From the NCBI RefSeq assembly GCF_000186865.1, contig NW_008705570.1, positions 1,361,203 through 1,425,202 on the forward strand: DNA of 64,000 nt, in the 5' to 3' direction. The DNA is from Aureococcus anophagefferens. Lineage: Eukaryota; Sar; Pelagophyceae; Pelagomonadales; Pelagomonadaceae. A program made the translations under genes and the position numbers. This document shows, piece by piece, positions 1 to 10,755 of this stretch (within the stretch, counting starts at the first letter, position 1; each line of letters begins with the position of its first letter). Below the pieces are notes generated by a model. The model was not told the origin of the DNA, made no database searches, and saw nothing but the letters and a program-made list of their open reading frames with translations.

Positions 1-237
1 CGGGAGCCGATGCGCGCGGGGCAACATCGCTTCAACGCCTAATCGAGGGCAAACTTCGCCAAAGCGGAGCCCCTGGTTTCACCACAAGCTCATCGCCCCC
101 TAGAGCGTGCCCTGGCACTGCTCGACGTCGCGCGACAGGGACGCGTGGTCGACGCCGCTCGACGTCGCGTCAGGAAGAGGGCGGACGCCGAGACGCCCGA
201 AATCGAACGCCGAGTAGACGACCCGTTTCCAAACTCT

Positions 238-1203
238 ATGGACCTCCGCGCCCGCGTCGCCCTCGCCGCAACAATCATCCTCTTCCTCATCTTCACGAGC
301 GACGACGTGCTCGTGCCCCTCTTCGGCGAGCGGTTCCCGCCCTTCCACCGCAACGACGTCACGTTCCTCGTCGTCTCGCGCGCGCGGTCGGGCACGGACT
401 GGCTCGATTCGATGCTCAACGACGCCGTCGACGTCTGCGCGCGCGACGAGCCGCTCGGCGACGTGAACACGTGGCGCAGGGCCGAGGCGGCGGCGGGCGT
501 CGAGACCTCCGAGCTCGACCGGCGGCACGCGGCGCTCATTAAAGAGAAGATCCACGCGGTCACGTTCGGACAGTTCACCAAATACATGACGCGCGACAAC
601 GTCACGAACCACCACGTGCGCTGCGACGACGATATCGTGACGGCGCGGGGCTTCAAGTGGTTCCACATGCAGGGGGGGATCTGCCCCTACGGGGAGGGGA
701 AGTACTGCGGCCAAAACCCCGCCGTCGACCGCGTCTTCCGCGACTGGCTGCGGAAGCACGAGGTGCGCATCATCATGCTCGAGCGCCACGGCCTCGCCAA
801 GTACGTCTCGGGCCTGCTCAAGACGAACCAGACGCTGCCGAAGCACTGCGAGACCGCGGCCTGCGTCGCGCGCGTCGGCGAAGTGACCGTCGACGTGTCC
901 GTCCGCAACCTGCTCGCGAAGATGAAGAAGGAGGCCAAGGAGTGGGACGCCATGCGGGCCTGGGCGTCGACGGCCGGGGCCGCGTTCCTCGACGTCCAGT
1001 TCGACGACCTCGCGCGCGACCCCGTCCGCGTCGTCTCGGACATGTACGCGTTCCTCGGCGCGCAGCCCCACGAGACCAACCCCCACCTCCTCGTCAAGTC
1101 CATCCAGCGGCCCCTCGACGAGATCATCGCGAACTACGCCGAGGTCGAGGCCGCGCTCGTCGGGACGCCCTGGGAGGTCCCGGAACGACGGCGCGTCTTT
1201 TAA
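238..1203 (+). CDS. Sulfotransferase-like type II membrane protein
   Basis: A 321-residue protein when read from the first ATG; the frame stays open upstream but only from a GTG. A hydrophobic segment at residues 7-19 (VALAATIILFLIF) right after MDLRAR looks like a Golgi signal anchor. The segment FLVVSRARSGTDWLDSML, about residue 44, resembles the 5'-phosphosulfate (PAPS) loop of sulfotransferases, and the C-terminal DPVRVVSDMYAFLG segment is typical of the end of that fold. I infer transfer of sulfate to a glycan in the Golgi; the substrate cannot be seen. It converges with the methyltransferase gene, with 7 bp between the stops. No intron is needed. The sequence before the ATG shows nothing I recognise. 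Confidence 0.7.
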   Translation: MDLRARVALAATIILFLIFTSDDVLVPLFGERFPPFHRNDVTFLVVSRARSGTDWLDSMLNDAVDVCARDEPLGDVNTWRRAEAAAGVETSELDRRHAALIKEKIHAVTFGQFTKYMTRDNVTNHHVRCDDDIVTARGFKWFHMQGGICPYGEGKYCGQNPAVDRVFRDWLRKHEVRIIMLERHGLAKYVSGLLKTNQTLPKHCETAACVARVGEVTVDVSVRNLLAKMKKEAKEWDAMRAWASTAGAAFLDVQFDDLARDPVRVVSDMYAFLGAQPHETNPHLLVKSIQRPLDEIIANYAEVEAALVGTPWEVPERRRVF

Positions 1204-1210
1204 AAACGGC

Positions 1211-2080
1211 TTAGTGCGGCCCGAGCGCGAGCATGCCGATCACGGCGACCTCGTCGGCGTCGTGGCGCTTCGGCGCGCCCTTGCGGCCGTCCATCAGGGG
1301 GCCCAGCGCGACCTTGTGGTCCTCGAACGCGAGCGCGCGCCATCGGGGCTCCTCGGCGAGCTCCGCGAGGAACTCCGCGCGCGCCTCGCGGCCCGGGTCC
1401 GCGACGAGCGCCGCGGCGCCGTGCTTGCCCCGGCAGGCCGCGAGCAGCACCTGCGCGACGGCCCGGGCCATCTTGCCGTCGTACAGCACGTCGGAGCAGA
1501 GGATGAGGTCCGGCCGGAAGTCCGCGAGCGCGTTCTCCACCTCGATGAGGTCGAAGACGTCGAGGAACCGCAGCCGGAAGCCGCCGGCGCCCTCGACGCG
1601 CGTCGCGACGCGCGCGCCGTCCTCGCAGAGCCGCAGCGCGACGGCGGACGCGTCCGTCGCGAGGACCTCCGCGCCCAAACGGCACGCGGTCAGCGCGCCG
1701 AGGCCGCAGCCCGCGCCGATCTCCAGGACCTTGAGCCCCCGGAGCCCCGCCGCGCCGCGCGCGAGCTCCTCGGCGACGGCGACGCTCGACGGCCAGACGA
1801 CGGTGGCCAGCGACTCGTGCGCCAGAAATTCGCCGCCCGTCGCCTTGTCCGCCGCCGCGGACGACGCCTGGTCCCGCAGCTCGAAGACCATGACCTCGAG
1901 GACCGTGAAGCGGCCCGAGCCGACGTCGGGCACGGCGAGGGGGCAGACGACGGGCACGATCCACTGGCCGTCCTCGGCGTCGGCGCAGAGCTCGACGCCG
2001 CCCTCGTCGAGGTCCACGTGGCTCAGCGCCTCCCGCAGATCCTCGACGACGGGCTCGTCGACGTCGAGCATCTGCGCCAT
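1211..2080 (-). CDS. METTL21/23-type lysine methyltransferase-like protein
   Basis: A 289-residue protein from ATG (MAQMLDVDEP); the frame is open further upstream but starts there only from TTG. VLEIGAGCGLGALTACRLGA is the S-adenosylmethionine-binding motif I, ATDAS is the acidic end of strand 2, and DLILCSDVLYD matches the D-x-x-Y region of the Methyltransf_16 family, which modifies lysines on chaperones, elongation factors and other proteins. The conserved W of the substrate face is present in TVVWPSS. Family assignment is fairly secure; the target protein is unknown. It is divergent from the next gene across a 155-bp spacer. Confidence 0.75.
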   Translation of the reverse strand: MAQMLDVDEPVVEDLREALSHVDLDEGGVELCADAEDGQWIVPVVCPLAVPDVGSGRFTVLEVMVFELRDQASSAAADKATGGEFLAHESLATVVWPSSVAVAEELARGAAGLRGLKVLEIGAGCGLGALTACRLGAEVLATDASAVALRLCEDGARVATRVEGAGGFRLRFLDVFDLIEVENALADFRPDLILCSDVLYDGKMARAVAQVLLAACRGKHGAAALVADPGREARAEFLAELAEEPRWRALAFEDHKVALGPLMDGRKGAPKRHDADEVAVIGMLALGPH

Positions 2081-2149
2081 GCGTGCTGTTGGCGGCGCGA
2101 GCGGCGGCGGAGCTAAGAGGCAGAGCAAGTGGCCCAGTCTCTCCCAAAT

Positions 2150-2158
2150 CTGTGGCAA
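2150..2158 (-). promoter_or_regulatory. Candidate promoter motif, copy 1 (TTGCCACAG)
   Basis: The minus strand reads TTGCCACAG in the 155-bp spacer between the divergent starts at 2080 and 2236. The same core recurs in two other start-proximal spacers (20170-20181 and 23102-23113), where 12 bases are identical. Function is inferred from position only. Confidence 0.25.
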
Positions 2159-2235
2159 CTCCGCGGCACCGTCACTGCAAGTGCCCCGCGCAGGGGCAGC
2201 TAGCTAACGATGGACTAGCCCCATCATAATAAACG

Positions 2236-5200
2236 ATGAGCCGGCGCGTGTCCCTTTTGGCGCGCGTGGACCAGATCGTCGCCAAGGGCGACTGGAGCCG
2301 GGAGCGGGCGCAGCAGCGGCAGACGCACCACGTGCACACGCGCACGTCCGACAAGCGCGGCAAGCGCTTATTGGGCACCCAGGCGACCATCGAGTACTAC
2401 TCCCACCAGCTCAAGAAGCAGGACAAGGCGCCGAAGACGCCCCAGAACGCCGAGGACGCGCGGCGCCTCGACGACGCGCAGGTCGTCCGCCGCACGGCCG
2501 GCTCGGCGTTCGCGAGCCCGCACCACCACAAGCGGAGCAACATCGCGCTCTTCGCGGGCGGCACGACGGGCCAGCGCGGCCGCGCGACGTCGGCCGTCGC
2601 GCTCATGCGCCGCGCGGCGCCCCACCTCGCGGAGCAGGTCCTCGACGACGCGGACTTCGAGACGACGGTCGCGAAGCTCGACGCGCTCCACGGCGCGCAC
2701 GGCGAGGCCGTCATGCGGCGCCTGAAGCAGTTCCTGACGATCATGCGCTCCGCGCGCGCGGGGTTGGAGGCGCGGGACGACGACGGCGACCCGGGCCTCG
2801 CGCGCTTCGAGAACGGCGTCGACGTGAGGATGCGCGCGGCCGTGCCCGCGCTCGAGGTCATGGCGTGGCTCTGGCGCTACCTCGAGCGCGAGTTCGAGCG
2901 CCAGCACGGCCGCGAGCCCCTCGACGAGCACGCCGCGCGCTGGACGAAGCACCACGAGCACCAATTTCTACTGTTCCGCGGCGGCTGCGACGTCGACAAG
3001 GAGGAGAAGCACGTCGTCCGCATGTCCGACAGGGTCGACGCGGGGCCCCACGTGCTGCACAAGGAGGACTTCCAGTCCCAGAGCCACGTCAAGCCCGTGA
3101 ACCTCATGTTGAATTTTATCTCCGCGCGCACGGAGGTCGTGCGCGCGCTCGACGGGCGCGCGAAGGCGGCCGAGGACGCGAACGCGCCGCCCGCGTGCGA
3201 GGACGTCAAGCCCCGGTCGCCGACGCGGCGGCGCGTGCCCGTGGACCCGGAGGACACGGAGAGCGACGGCGAGGGCGACCCCTCGGAGGCCATCATGCCC
3301 AAGCGGTGGGTCGACCCCCGCGAGGACGCGCGCGTCGCGCTCGCCAGGGCAGCACAAGAGAGCGAAATTCCCAACTTCAAAGGCTCCGATCTCGGCCGTT
3401 TTCCACTCGTTTCGGCTGATTTTTGGACGAGCGATCATCTCTCGGAACGGTCTCGACGCGTGGATGCTTTTCTTGTGACGCGCGCGCGCGGAACACTCAC
3501 GTTGAAGCGACGTTGAATCACTCTCGTGCTGCCCAGGCGCTCGCGACGGCCTACGACGGCCGCGACGCGCGGAGCCTGACGACGAAGGTCGCGTACAAGT
3601 TCAAGTCGGGCACGCACCGCCACTCCATCCACGTCCTGTTCATGAAGTGCCGGCTGCGGCCCGTGACGGATTTCGGCGCCGAGGGCACCTTCACCTACCA
3701 GGAGCTGATCCTGGGGCTGGCGACGTTGAACCTGACGTTCGACGTCTACGAGGCGCGCGCGCTCTTCGCGACGCTGGGCGGCGGGCCGGGGCGCGTGGTC
3801 CACGTCAAGACGCTCGACACGTTATTAATGGCCTTCTGGCTCCGCGTCACCCAGACGAAGCGGCGCAACGAGACGGAGAAGCGGCTCAAGCGGGAAGCCG
3901 AGGCCGAGAAGACCGACCCGCGCCCGAAGCGCCACATGGACTTTGTGTGGTCCAAGGCCGGCGTCGAGAAGACCATCGACCCGGGCCCGCTGGGCGCGAC
4001 CTACGGCAACGTCACGGGCCCCTTGGACGAGCTCGCGAAGAGCGCCGCGGCGCTCTACCTCGAGCAGGAGGAGGCCAAACTCGCGGCGATGGCGCGGCCG
4101 AGCCACGCGCTCACGAAGCTGAAAGCCTCCGCGCGGCGCACGTCGCTCTTCCGCCGCCTCAACATGGGCGAGGCGCGCAACAAGGAAACCAAAAAACAGC
4201 CGGAGCACGAGATCCAGGGCCAGCAGGACGTCGCGGCGTTGTTGCAGGCGGAGCACCTCCTGCACCGGCAGCGGCGTTTAGCGACGCGCTACACGGATTT
4301 ACGTAGAAAATACATCAACGAGAAGCCCTACTTGTTGAAGGTGGAGCGGCGCAACCTGCCGGCCTTCGCGCTGGCGGCCCTCGGCGACGCGCCGGAGCTC
4401 GCGAGCCCGCAGCGGCCGTGGTTCCCCGCGGGCATCCTCGAGTACACGGACATCGAGGCCGAGTACCGCGAGGACCCCGCGCGGGACCCGAAGACGCCCC
4501 GCACGAAGCCCCTGGTCGACGCCGTCTCCGCGGCGCTCCAGCGGCGGCGGGAGCTCGCGTCCGCGCTCCGCCGCGTGACGCGCTTGGACGCGCCCGACGT
4601 CGCCGACGAGAACGCGGAGGCGCGCCTCGCCGCGAACGTCGCGCGGTCCAAGCGCCACACGGACAAGCTCGCCCTGCGGCGGCGCAACCGGCCGAAGCAG
4701 GTCGTCCTCGAGCGGCGCGACGACGGCGGCTACGACTACAAAGAGACGCGCAAGTACCGCGACTTCTCCATGGACGACCGGCCGAAGATCAACGACTGGG
4801 CCTCGGACTCGACGGTGGACGGCCGCGACACGGACGTCGTGCACCTGCTGCCGGCGCCGGACGCGCCGGAGCTCCTGCCGCGGCGCTACGAGCCCAAGAT
4901 CACCGTGCCTTTGCACGACACGCACTACACGCCGCGCGTCTTGGCGGAGCTCGAGCCGCCCAAGCCCCTGCGGCGGTCGTCGTCCGCGGGCTCGGGCGAC
5001 TGGCCGGGCGGCGCGTCCGGCGGGTCCGGGGAGACCATGGCGACGCTGCCCGAGGGCGGCGAGGAGGACGTCGCCGCGGACGACGTCGCCGCGGAGGACG
5101 TCGCCGCGGAAGCGCCCGCCGACGTCGAAGGGAACCGCCGGCCGACGCCAAGGATAAACACGGCCGCCGCCAAGGAGGTCGCCGCCGAGGAGAAGCCGCC

Positions 5201-6191
5201 GCCCGCGGCGAAGCGCGCGCCGCGGCCGTCGTCCGCGGCCGCGCGGCGCTCCGTCGCCGGCAAGCAGCAGGGCCGCCCGACGCTGCCGCCGCGGCCGTCG
5301 TCCGCCGGCGCGCTGCGGACGAAGGCGCCGCCGCCCCACGCGGAGTGGACCGTCGCCGCCGCGGCCCACGCGGGCGCCGCGCCGCGCGTTCGCCGGACGA
5401 CGCGGAAACCGACGCTCCGGACGCGAGCCGCCGAGGTCCCGAAGGCGCCGCCGCCCATCGCGGAGGACTCGCGGGGCGCGAGCTCGTCGCGGTCCGACGA
5501 CGCGTCCGAGGCCACGGAGGCCACGGAGGCCACGGAGGCGACGGCGCCCGTCGAGAGCCCGCGCCAGGCGCGCGCGGACGAAACGACGGTGTCGTCGCAG
5601 TGGGAGGCGTCGGAGATCCTGTCGGAGACCGTCGGCTCCGACGAGCCCGCGCGGCGGCCCCGAACGAAGATGCCGCCCGCGGAGTCGATCGGGAAGCCCG
5701 CGGAGCCGCTCGCGGAGCCGCCGTCGAAACTCGCCGAGCCGCCGAGGCGCGCCGCGTCGCCGGACCTCCCCTCCGAGGCCACGGCGCCGGACGTGACGTC
5801 GCTCGCGTCGCCGCTCGCGTCGCCGCTCACCGTGCCCGCCATCGCCGCCGCCGCCGCGCCGCCCGCCGTCGAGGTGGCGCCCCTGGACGACGACGAGCCC
5901 GCGCCGCCCCGTCCAGAGACGGACGACGCGCCCGCCGCCGCGAAGAAGCGCCGGAAGAAGAAGCGCCTCGGCGCGCCCAAGCTCAACGCGGGGACGAAGG
6001 GCTGGCGCGCGCGGACGCCCTGCGCCGGCGTCGCGACGCCGTCGGTGCCGCCGCCCGTCGGCCCCATCACGAACGCGCTCTACAAGCAGCCCGTGGTCAA
6101 GTTCGGCGGCGCGTCGAAGTCGACGCCGAACCTGCGCAAGCCCGACAAGCTTTGGGAGCACTGGGACGTGCGGCAGGGGGCGGCGTCATAA
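2236..6191 (+). CDS. Large EF-hand-like protein of unknown function, split by introner 1
   Basis: Two exons, 2236-3336 and 3537-6191, give 1251 residues. The join is read as ...EDARV|ALATAYDGR..., which removes the introner and one target copy exactly. The N-terminal half is mostly helical and charged. A segment after the join (FTYQELILGLATLNLTFDVYEARALFATLGG) has the spacing of a paired, degenerate EF-hand without clear calcium ligands. A basic coiled-coil stretch rich in KR/E follows. The last 450 residues are low-complexity Pro/Ala/Glu with an EATEATEATEAT run. I do not recognise the family; EF-hand-like helices with long basic coiled coils fit an axonemal or cytoskeletal protein, but this is a guess. 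The stop is 5 bp from the stop of the RING gene on the other strand. Confidence 0.75.
3345..3536 (+). mobile_element. Introner element 1 (family 1), acting as an intron
   Basis: A 192-bp insertion flanked by perfect 8-bp direct repeats GCGCTCGC (3337-3344 and 3537-3544). Ends are CAGGGCAGCACAAGAG and CTCTCGTGCTGCCCAG, inverted repeats with mismatches at positions 2 and 11. The host intron is 3337-3536: a GC 5' splice site from the left target copy and CAG from the element's right end. The interior matches elements 2-5 closely (block GAAATTCCCAACTTC). Confidence 0.93.
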
Positions 6192-6196
6192 TGGCA

Positions 6197-8937
6197 TTAC
6201 GTGGCGCGCGCCTGGACGTCGCGCGCGGGGATCGGGTTGCACTGGCCCGTGTCGTCCCAGAGGACCTCGTAGCTGCCCTCCTCGGAGAGCACCTCGTCGA
6301 CGACGCCCGGGTGCCACGCGCCGCCCCACTTGGCCTCGACCTCGTCGCCGACGCGGAAGACGGGGTCCGCGACGAGCGACGGCGCGCGGCAGCAGGGGCA
6401 GGTCAGCCGCGTCCCGCGCCGAGTCCGCGTCGCGGCCGTGCCGTCGGCCCAGGCGTTCTTGCTGTACTCCTCGAGGCAGCTCACGTGGATCCGGTGGCCG
6501 CAGTCGAGCGCCGTCGCGTCGTCGCCCAAATCCTCCAAACACACGGGGCACGGGTCGACGCGCGGCGGCGCTTTCTCGACGCGCGGCGGCGCGGCCTTTT
6601 CGACGCGCGGGCGCTTCGGAGCGGGAGGCACATTGTCGCCCGCGATGGTGGCCGCGAGGGCCTCGACGTCTGTTCGAAGGTACGTTTTGACGTTTCGAGC
6701 GCTATTCGTTCCAACCGTCGGCTGTCGCGCAACCACACATGTGAGAGCTTCAAGGCTCGTTCGACTGATGCTCGGATAGAGCTCGTGCACCTTGCTCTTC
6801 GTGAGCCGTTCGCCGCGTTCGACGGCTTGCCCGCCAATTCTGCCGCGATCTTCGAGGCAAGGGCCTCGACGTCTGTTCGTAGGTACGTGTAGACGTTTTG
6901 AGCGCTAACTTTTCCAATCGTCGGGCGTCGCGCGACCACAGAAGGCAGCGCGCGAAGACGGCGTTCAGATACGCACGGATACAGCTCATATACCTGGCTC
7001 GTCGCGAGCCGTTCGCCGCGTTCGACGGCTTGCCACGTCGGATCAGCCAATTCTGCGGCAACTTGCGCTGCGAGGGCCTCGACGTCAGATAAAAGGTACG
7101 TGTGCACGTCTCGAGCTGCATTAATTCCAACCGCCGGCTGCCGCGCGACCAAAGAAGGCTGAGCGCGAAAGCGCCTTTCGGATACGCTCGGATAAAGCTC
7201 GAGCGCCTTCTGCCTCGTGAGCCGTTCGCCGCGTTCAACAGCAGCCCAAAGAGGATCGACGGCCGCAGGAGCCGGAGCCGCGAGTCGCGCGATGAGCGCA
7301 GTCACGTCCGAGGGCAAATACGTCCAGACGTCCACAGGCTGAGCCAGTCCAATTTTCGGGCGCCGCGCCGTCATGCGAGGAATCGTGGCAAGCTGGCGTT
7401 CAAAAACGCCAGGGTAAAGCTCGAGCACCTTCGCCGCCGTCAACCGCTCGCCGCGCTCCACCGCAGCCCAAAGAGGATCGACAGCCACCGGAGCCGCTAG
7501 TCGCGCGGCGAGCGCACTCACGTCCGAGGGCAAATACGTCCAGACCACTCGAGGATTGCTTTTAAAGCCAAGTTCCGGCCGTTGCGCTTTCACGCGAGGA
7601 ATCGTGGCGAGCTGTTTGTCAGAAACACCAGGGTAAAGCTCGCGCACCTTCGCCGCTGTCAACCGCTCTCCGCGTTCAACAGCAGCCCAAAGAGGATCGA
7701 CGGCCGCAGGAGCCGGAACCGCGAGTCGCGCGACAAGCGCAGTTACATCCGAGGGCAAATACGTCCAAACTTCTCGAGGACTGCTCGCGCCAAGCAGCGG
7801 CTGTTGCGCTTTCACACGCGGAATCGTTAGAAGACCGTCGCCGAGGCCCCGACATGTTCCATGGTAAAGCTCGTGCACCTTCGCCGCTGTCAACCGCTCG
7901 CCGCGTTCAACAGCAGCCCAAAGAGGATCGACGGCCACAGGAGCCGCGAGTCGCGCCACGAGCGCAATCACGTCCGAGGGCAAATACGTCCAGACGTCCG
8001 AAGGCTGAGCCGGTCCAATTTTCGGGCGCCGCGCCTTCATGCGGGGAATCGTGGCAAGTTGGCGGTCAGAAACGCCAGGGTAAAGTTCGAGCACCTTCGC
8101 CGTCGTCAATCGCTCGCCGCGTTCCACCGCAGCCCAAAGAGGATCGATGGGCGCCGATGCTGCCGCAGCTGCCGGAGGTGCGGGTTGCGCTTCTAACATG
8201 GGTGGCATGGCCGCTGGTTGCAACGCCGGAGTTTCGAGGGCGCCGGCGTCCGTGGACTGCGCCCCGACAATTTGTGTCACCTCGTTCTTGAACCATCGAA
8301 CATCTTCGCCGTCGAGATCGACGCCAAGATTGGTCTCGAGCTGCGTCCAGAGGCTCGCGAGCTGGGCAGGGTCTATATATCTCGCCGCCAAAATATCGCC
8401 GAGCCGCGCGCCGACGCGCCGCCACATCGCACGCGCCTCCTCCTCTGGACGGGCTACGCCGAGGACGACCATGGCGTCCGCGCTCTTCGCGTCGCCGAAC
8501 TTTTCGACGACCTCGTCGAAGGACGCGCGCGACGCGTCGAAGCCGTGTACGCTGAGGACCACGTCGCCAACGCGGAGCGCGCCCGCGGCCATGACTTCGT
8601 GTTCCGTGAAGTCTGTGATGACGACGCGCGAGGCGCTGTCGAGGCCGATGCGGATACCGTACGACCCGTTCGTGAGCGCGAGGGACACCTCGAGCACGGA
8701 GTGGCCGGGGGGCACAATCGGCGGCGGCGGTGGCACCTCGACGCCGCGCGAGGGTTCTGAGCCCCGACGGAGCTCGACGACCTCCTGCGGAAGTGCCGCA
8801 ACCTGCGCTTGCTGGAGAGTCACGTTTTGGGCTTGGAGCTCCGCGACCTGAGCCCGGAGCGCCTCGTTCTGGGCTTGGAGCACTTCGAGCGACGTCCCAC
8901 CGTCATCCGGCCGCGCGCCCTGGGCGGCGCTCGACAT
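6197..8937 (-). CDS. PDZ-like/70-residue-repeat/RING/Tudor-like protein 1, frameshifted
   Basis: From ATG at 8937: a short coiled coil, then a PDZ-like segment (GSYGIRIGLDSASRVVITDF...ALRVGDVVLSVHG), then six in-frame copies of a roughly 70-residue repeat (W-x-A-V-E-R-G-E-R-L-T ... Y-L-x-x-D-V-x-A-L). A seventh repeat, a RING-H2 finger (CPVCLEDLGD...DCGHRIHVSC...CPCC) and a Tudor/Agenet-like tail (VGDEVEAKWGG...PGVVDEVL) lie in another frame. At about 6830-6832 eleven bases found at the matching junction of the neighbouring repeat are replaced by one, a net loss of 10, so the main frame runs into unrelated sequence and stops at 6481. Unless an intron I cannot find repairs it, the protein loses its RING. 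Probable E3 ubiquitin ligase relative of the next gene. Confidence 0.7.
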
Positions 8938-9095
8938 CTGCTCGTAGGCGTCGCGAGCCGAGAGCGGTCACCGCGCCTGTGCTGAGGCGATTTCAAGCGA
9001 CCCGCTCGCGAGGCCTCGAGAAGCTACTTGTAGTAGAGTCTACTGCGGCGCTCCGAGGCCTCTCATCATAGACTCATGGCGTCTAAGTTCGCCAC

Positions 9096-9174
9096 CCCAA
9101 GCCTACGCCCGACCCCAGGCGACAGCCACATGTACATCGAATCAGGAACACGACGAAGGGAGCTGGTAAAACGA
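9096..9174. repeat. Duplicated 3' flank of the RING gene pair, copy A
   Basis: About 80 bp (ACCCCAAGCCTACG... to ...AGCTGGTAAAA) just beyond the stop of the second RING gene. It is nearly repeated at 10651-10732, just beyond the stop of the next minus-strand gene. It looks like a block copied with tandem gene duplication. Confidence 0.7.
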
Positions 9175-9176
9175 GC

Positions 9177-10499
9177 TTACGCGCGGGCCCGGACGTCGCG
9201 CGCGGGGATCGGGTTGCACTGGCCCGTGTCGTCCCAGAGGACCTCGTAGCCGCCCTCGGAGAGCACCTCGTCGACGACGCCGGGGCACCACGAGCCGCCC
9301 CACTTGGCCTCGACCTCGTCGCCGACGCGGAAGACGGGGTCCGCGACGAGCGACGGCGCGCGGCAGCAGGGACACGTCAGCCGCGTCCCGCGCCGCGTCC
9401 GCGTCGCGGCCGTGCCGTCGGCCCAGGCGTTCTTGCTGTACTCCTCGAGGCAGCTCGCGTGGATTCGGTGGCCGCAGTCGAGCGCCGTCGCGCCGTCGCC
9501 CAAATCCTCCAAACACACGGGGCACGGGTCGACGCGCGGCGGCGTTTTCTCGACCCGCGGCCGCGCAGCCTTTTCGACTCGCGGGCGTTTCGGAGCGGGA
9601 GTCGGAGCGGGAGGCGCGTTGCCGCCCGCGAATTCGGCGGCGAGGGCCTCGACGTCTGTTCGCAGGTACGTGTGAACGTTTCGAGCGTTATTAATTCCAA
9701 TCGTCGGCTGCCGCGCGACCACAGAAGGGAGAGCTTCAATGCGCCTTCGGGATAAGCTCGGATAGAGCTCGCGCGCCTTGCTCACCGTGAGCCGTTCGCC
9801 GCGTTCGACGGCTTGCCACGCCGGATCCGTCTCTTCAGCCGCGGCCTCCGCCGCAAGGGCCTCGACGTCTGTTCGCAGGTACGTGTTGACGTTGCGAGCA
9901 TGGCAACCTCCAATCGTCGGCTGTCGCACGACCACAGAAGACAAAGTTTCAAAGCGCCCTTTGGGCAAGCTCGGATAGAGCTCGCGCGCCTTTGCTCTAG
10001 TCAGCCGTTCGCCGCGTTCCACAGCTTGCCACGTCTCCGGATTCGCCAAGATGACGAGGTCCGCTGCGATAGCCTCGACATCCGTGCGCAGGTACGTCTT
10101 GACGTCGCGAGCGGGATTATTTCCAATCCTTGGCTGTCGCGCGACCACAGAAGGCAGAGCGCGAAGGCGACTTACAGGTACGCACGGACAAAGCTCGTAT
10201 GCCTGGCTCGTCGTGAGCCGTTCGCCGCGTTCGACGGCTTGCCACGTCGCGGACGGTGTCTCTCGCCGAGGCCCTCGCTCGTGCGCCAACTCGCGCCGAG
10301 GCTCACGGGGTCGTGCCCGCGCGCCCTGGGGGGGCGCTACCGCCGGCGGCACTGGACCGCTCCGAAGTTCGACGTTCTCCTGCTGCAGCGATGCGACCTG
10401 GGCTTGGAGCTCCTCGACCTGAGCCCGGAGCGCCACGTTCTGGGCTTGGAGCGACGCCCCGTCGTCTTCTGGCCGCGCGACCCGATCTCCGCTCGACAT
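9177..10499 (-). CDS. 70-residue-repeat/RING-H2/Tudor-like protein 2
   Basis: An intact 440-residue paralogue of the preceding gene. Layout: Leu/Gln coiled coil (about 12-50), three 70-residue repeats (about 85-295), a basic Pro-rich linker with two near-identical PRVEK blocks, a RING-H2 finger (CPVCLEDLGDGATALDCGH... to CPCC, eight metal ligands present), and a Tudor/Agenet-like tail (VGDEVEAKWGG). It lacks the PDZ-like part of its neighbour. The RING implies E3 ubiquitin ligase activity. Each repeat has the helix-turn-helix-plus-wing pattern of XPA-C and excisionase DNA-binding domains (LT-x-x-KA-x-ELYP ... TYLRTDVEALA); that resemblance is my inference. Visibly lower GC than flanking genes. 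Confidence 0.8.
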   Translation of the reverse strand: MSSGDRVARPEDDGASLQAQNVALRAQVEELQAQVASLQQENVELRSGPVPPAVAPPQGARARPREPRRELAHERGPRRETPSATWQAVERGERLTTSQAYELCPCVPVSRLRALPSVVARQPRIGNNPARDVKTYLRTDVEAIAADLVILANPETWQAVERGERLTRAKARELYPSLPKGRFETLSSVVVRQPTIGGCHARNVNTYLRTDVEALAAEAAAEETDPAWQAVERGERLTVSKARELYPSLSRRRIEALPSVVARQPTIGINNARNVHTYLRTDVEALAAEFAGGNAPPAPTPAPKRPRVEKAARPRVEKTPPRVDPCPVCLEDLGDGATALDCGHRIHASCLEEYSKNAWADGTAATRTRRGTRLTCPCCRAPSLVADPVFRVGDEVEAKWGGSWCPGVVDEVLSEGGYEVLWDDTGQCNPIPARDVRARA

Positions 10500-10650
10500 C
10501 TCGCGTTAGCGCGGACGCGATTCTCTCACCCTCGAAAGAGCTTTGCTGCGGCGAAACACCTTCGGCGAGCCTCGAGCCGGGGCCGGTGCCGCGGCTGCAG
10601 GACTAGCCTAGGACTAGCAGGGTCCCGAGGTAGTCCTCCCCGAGCAACCC

Positions 10651-10732
10651 ACCAAGCCTACGCACGACCCCAGGCGACAGCCACACGTGCATAGAACCAG
10701 GAACACGACGAAGAGAGCTGGTAAAAAAAACG
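10651..10732. repeat. Duplicated 3' flank of the RING gene region, copy B
   Basis: About 80 bp closely matching 9096-9174 (shared words GACCCCAGGCGACAGCCACA and GGAACACGACGAAG). Here it follows the stop of the minus-strand gene starting at 12438, so the duplicated unit probably included spacer as well as RING gene sequence. Confidence 0.7.
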
Positions 10733-10755
10733 ACGCGCGCCCGGGGCGGAGGCGG

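Noticed and set aside
6481..6830. The out-of-frame tail of the long RING-1 frame as a real protein end
   Set aside because: The other frame of the same bases encodes a seventh repeat, RING and Tudor-like domain that match the neighbouring gene.
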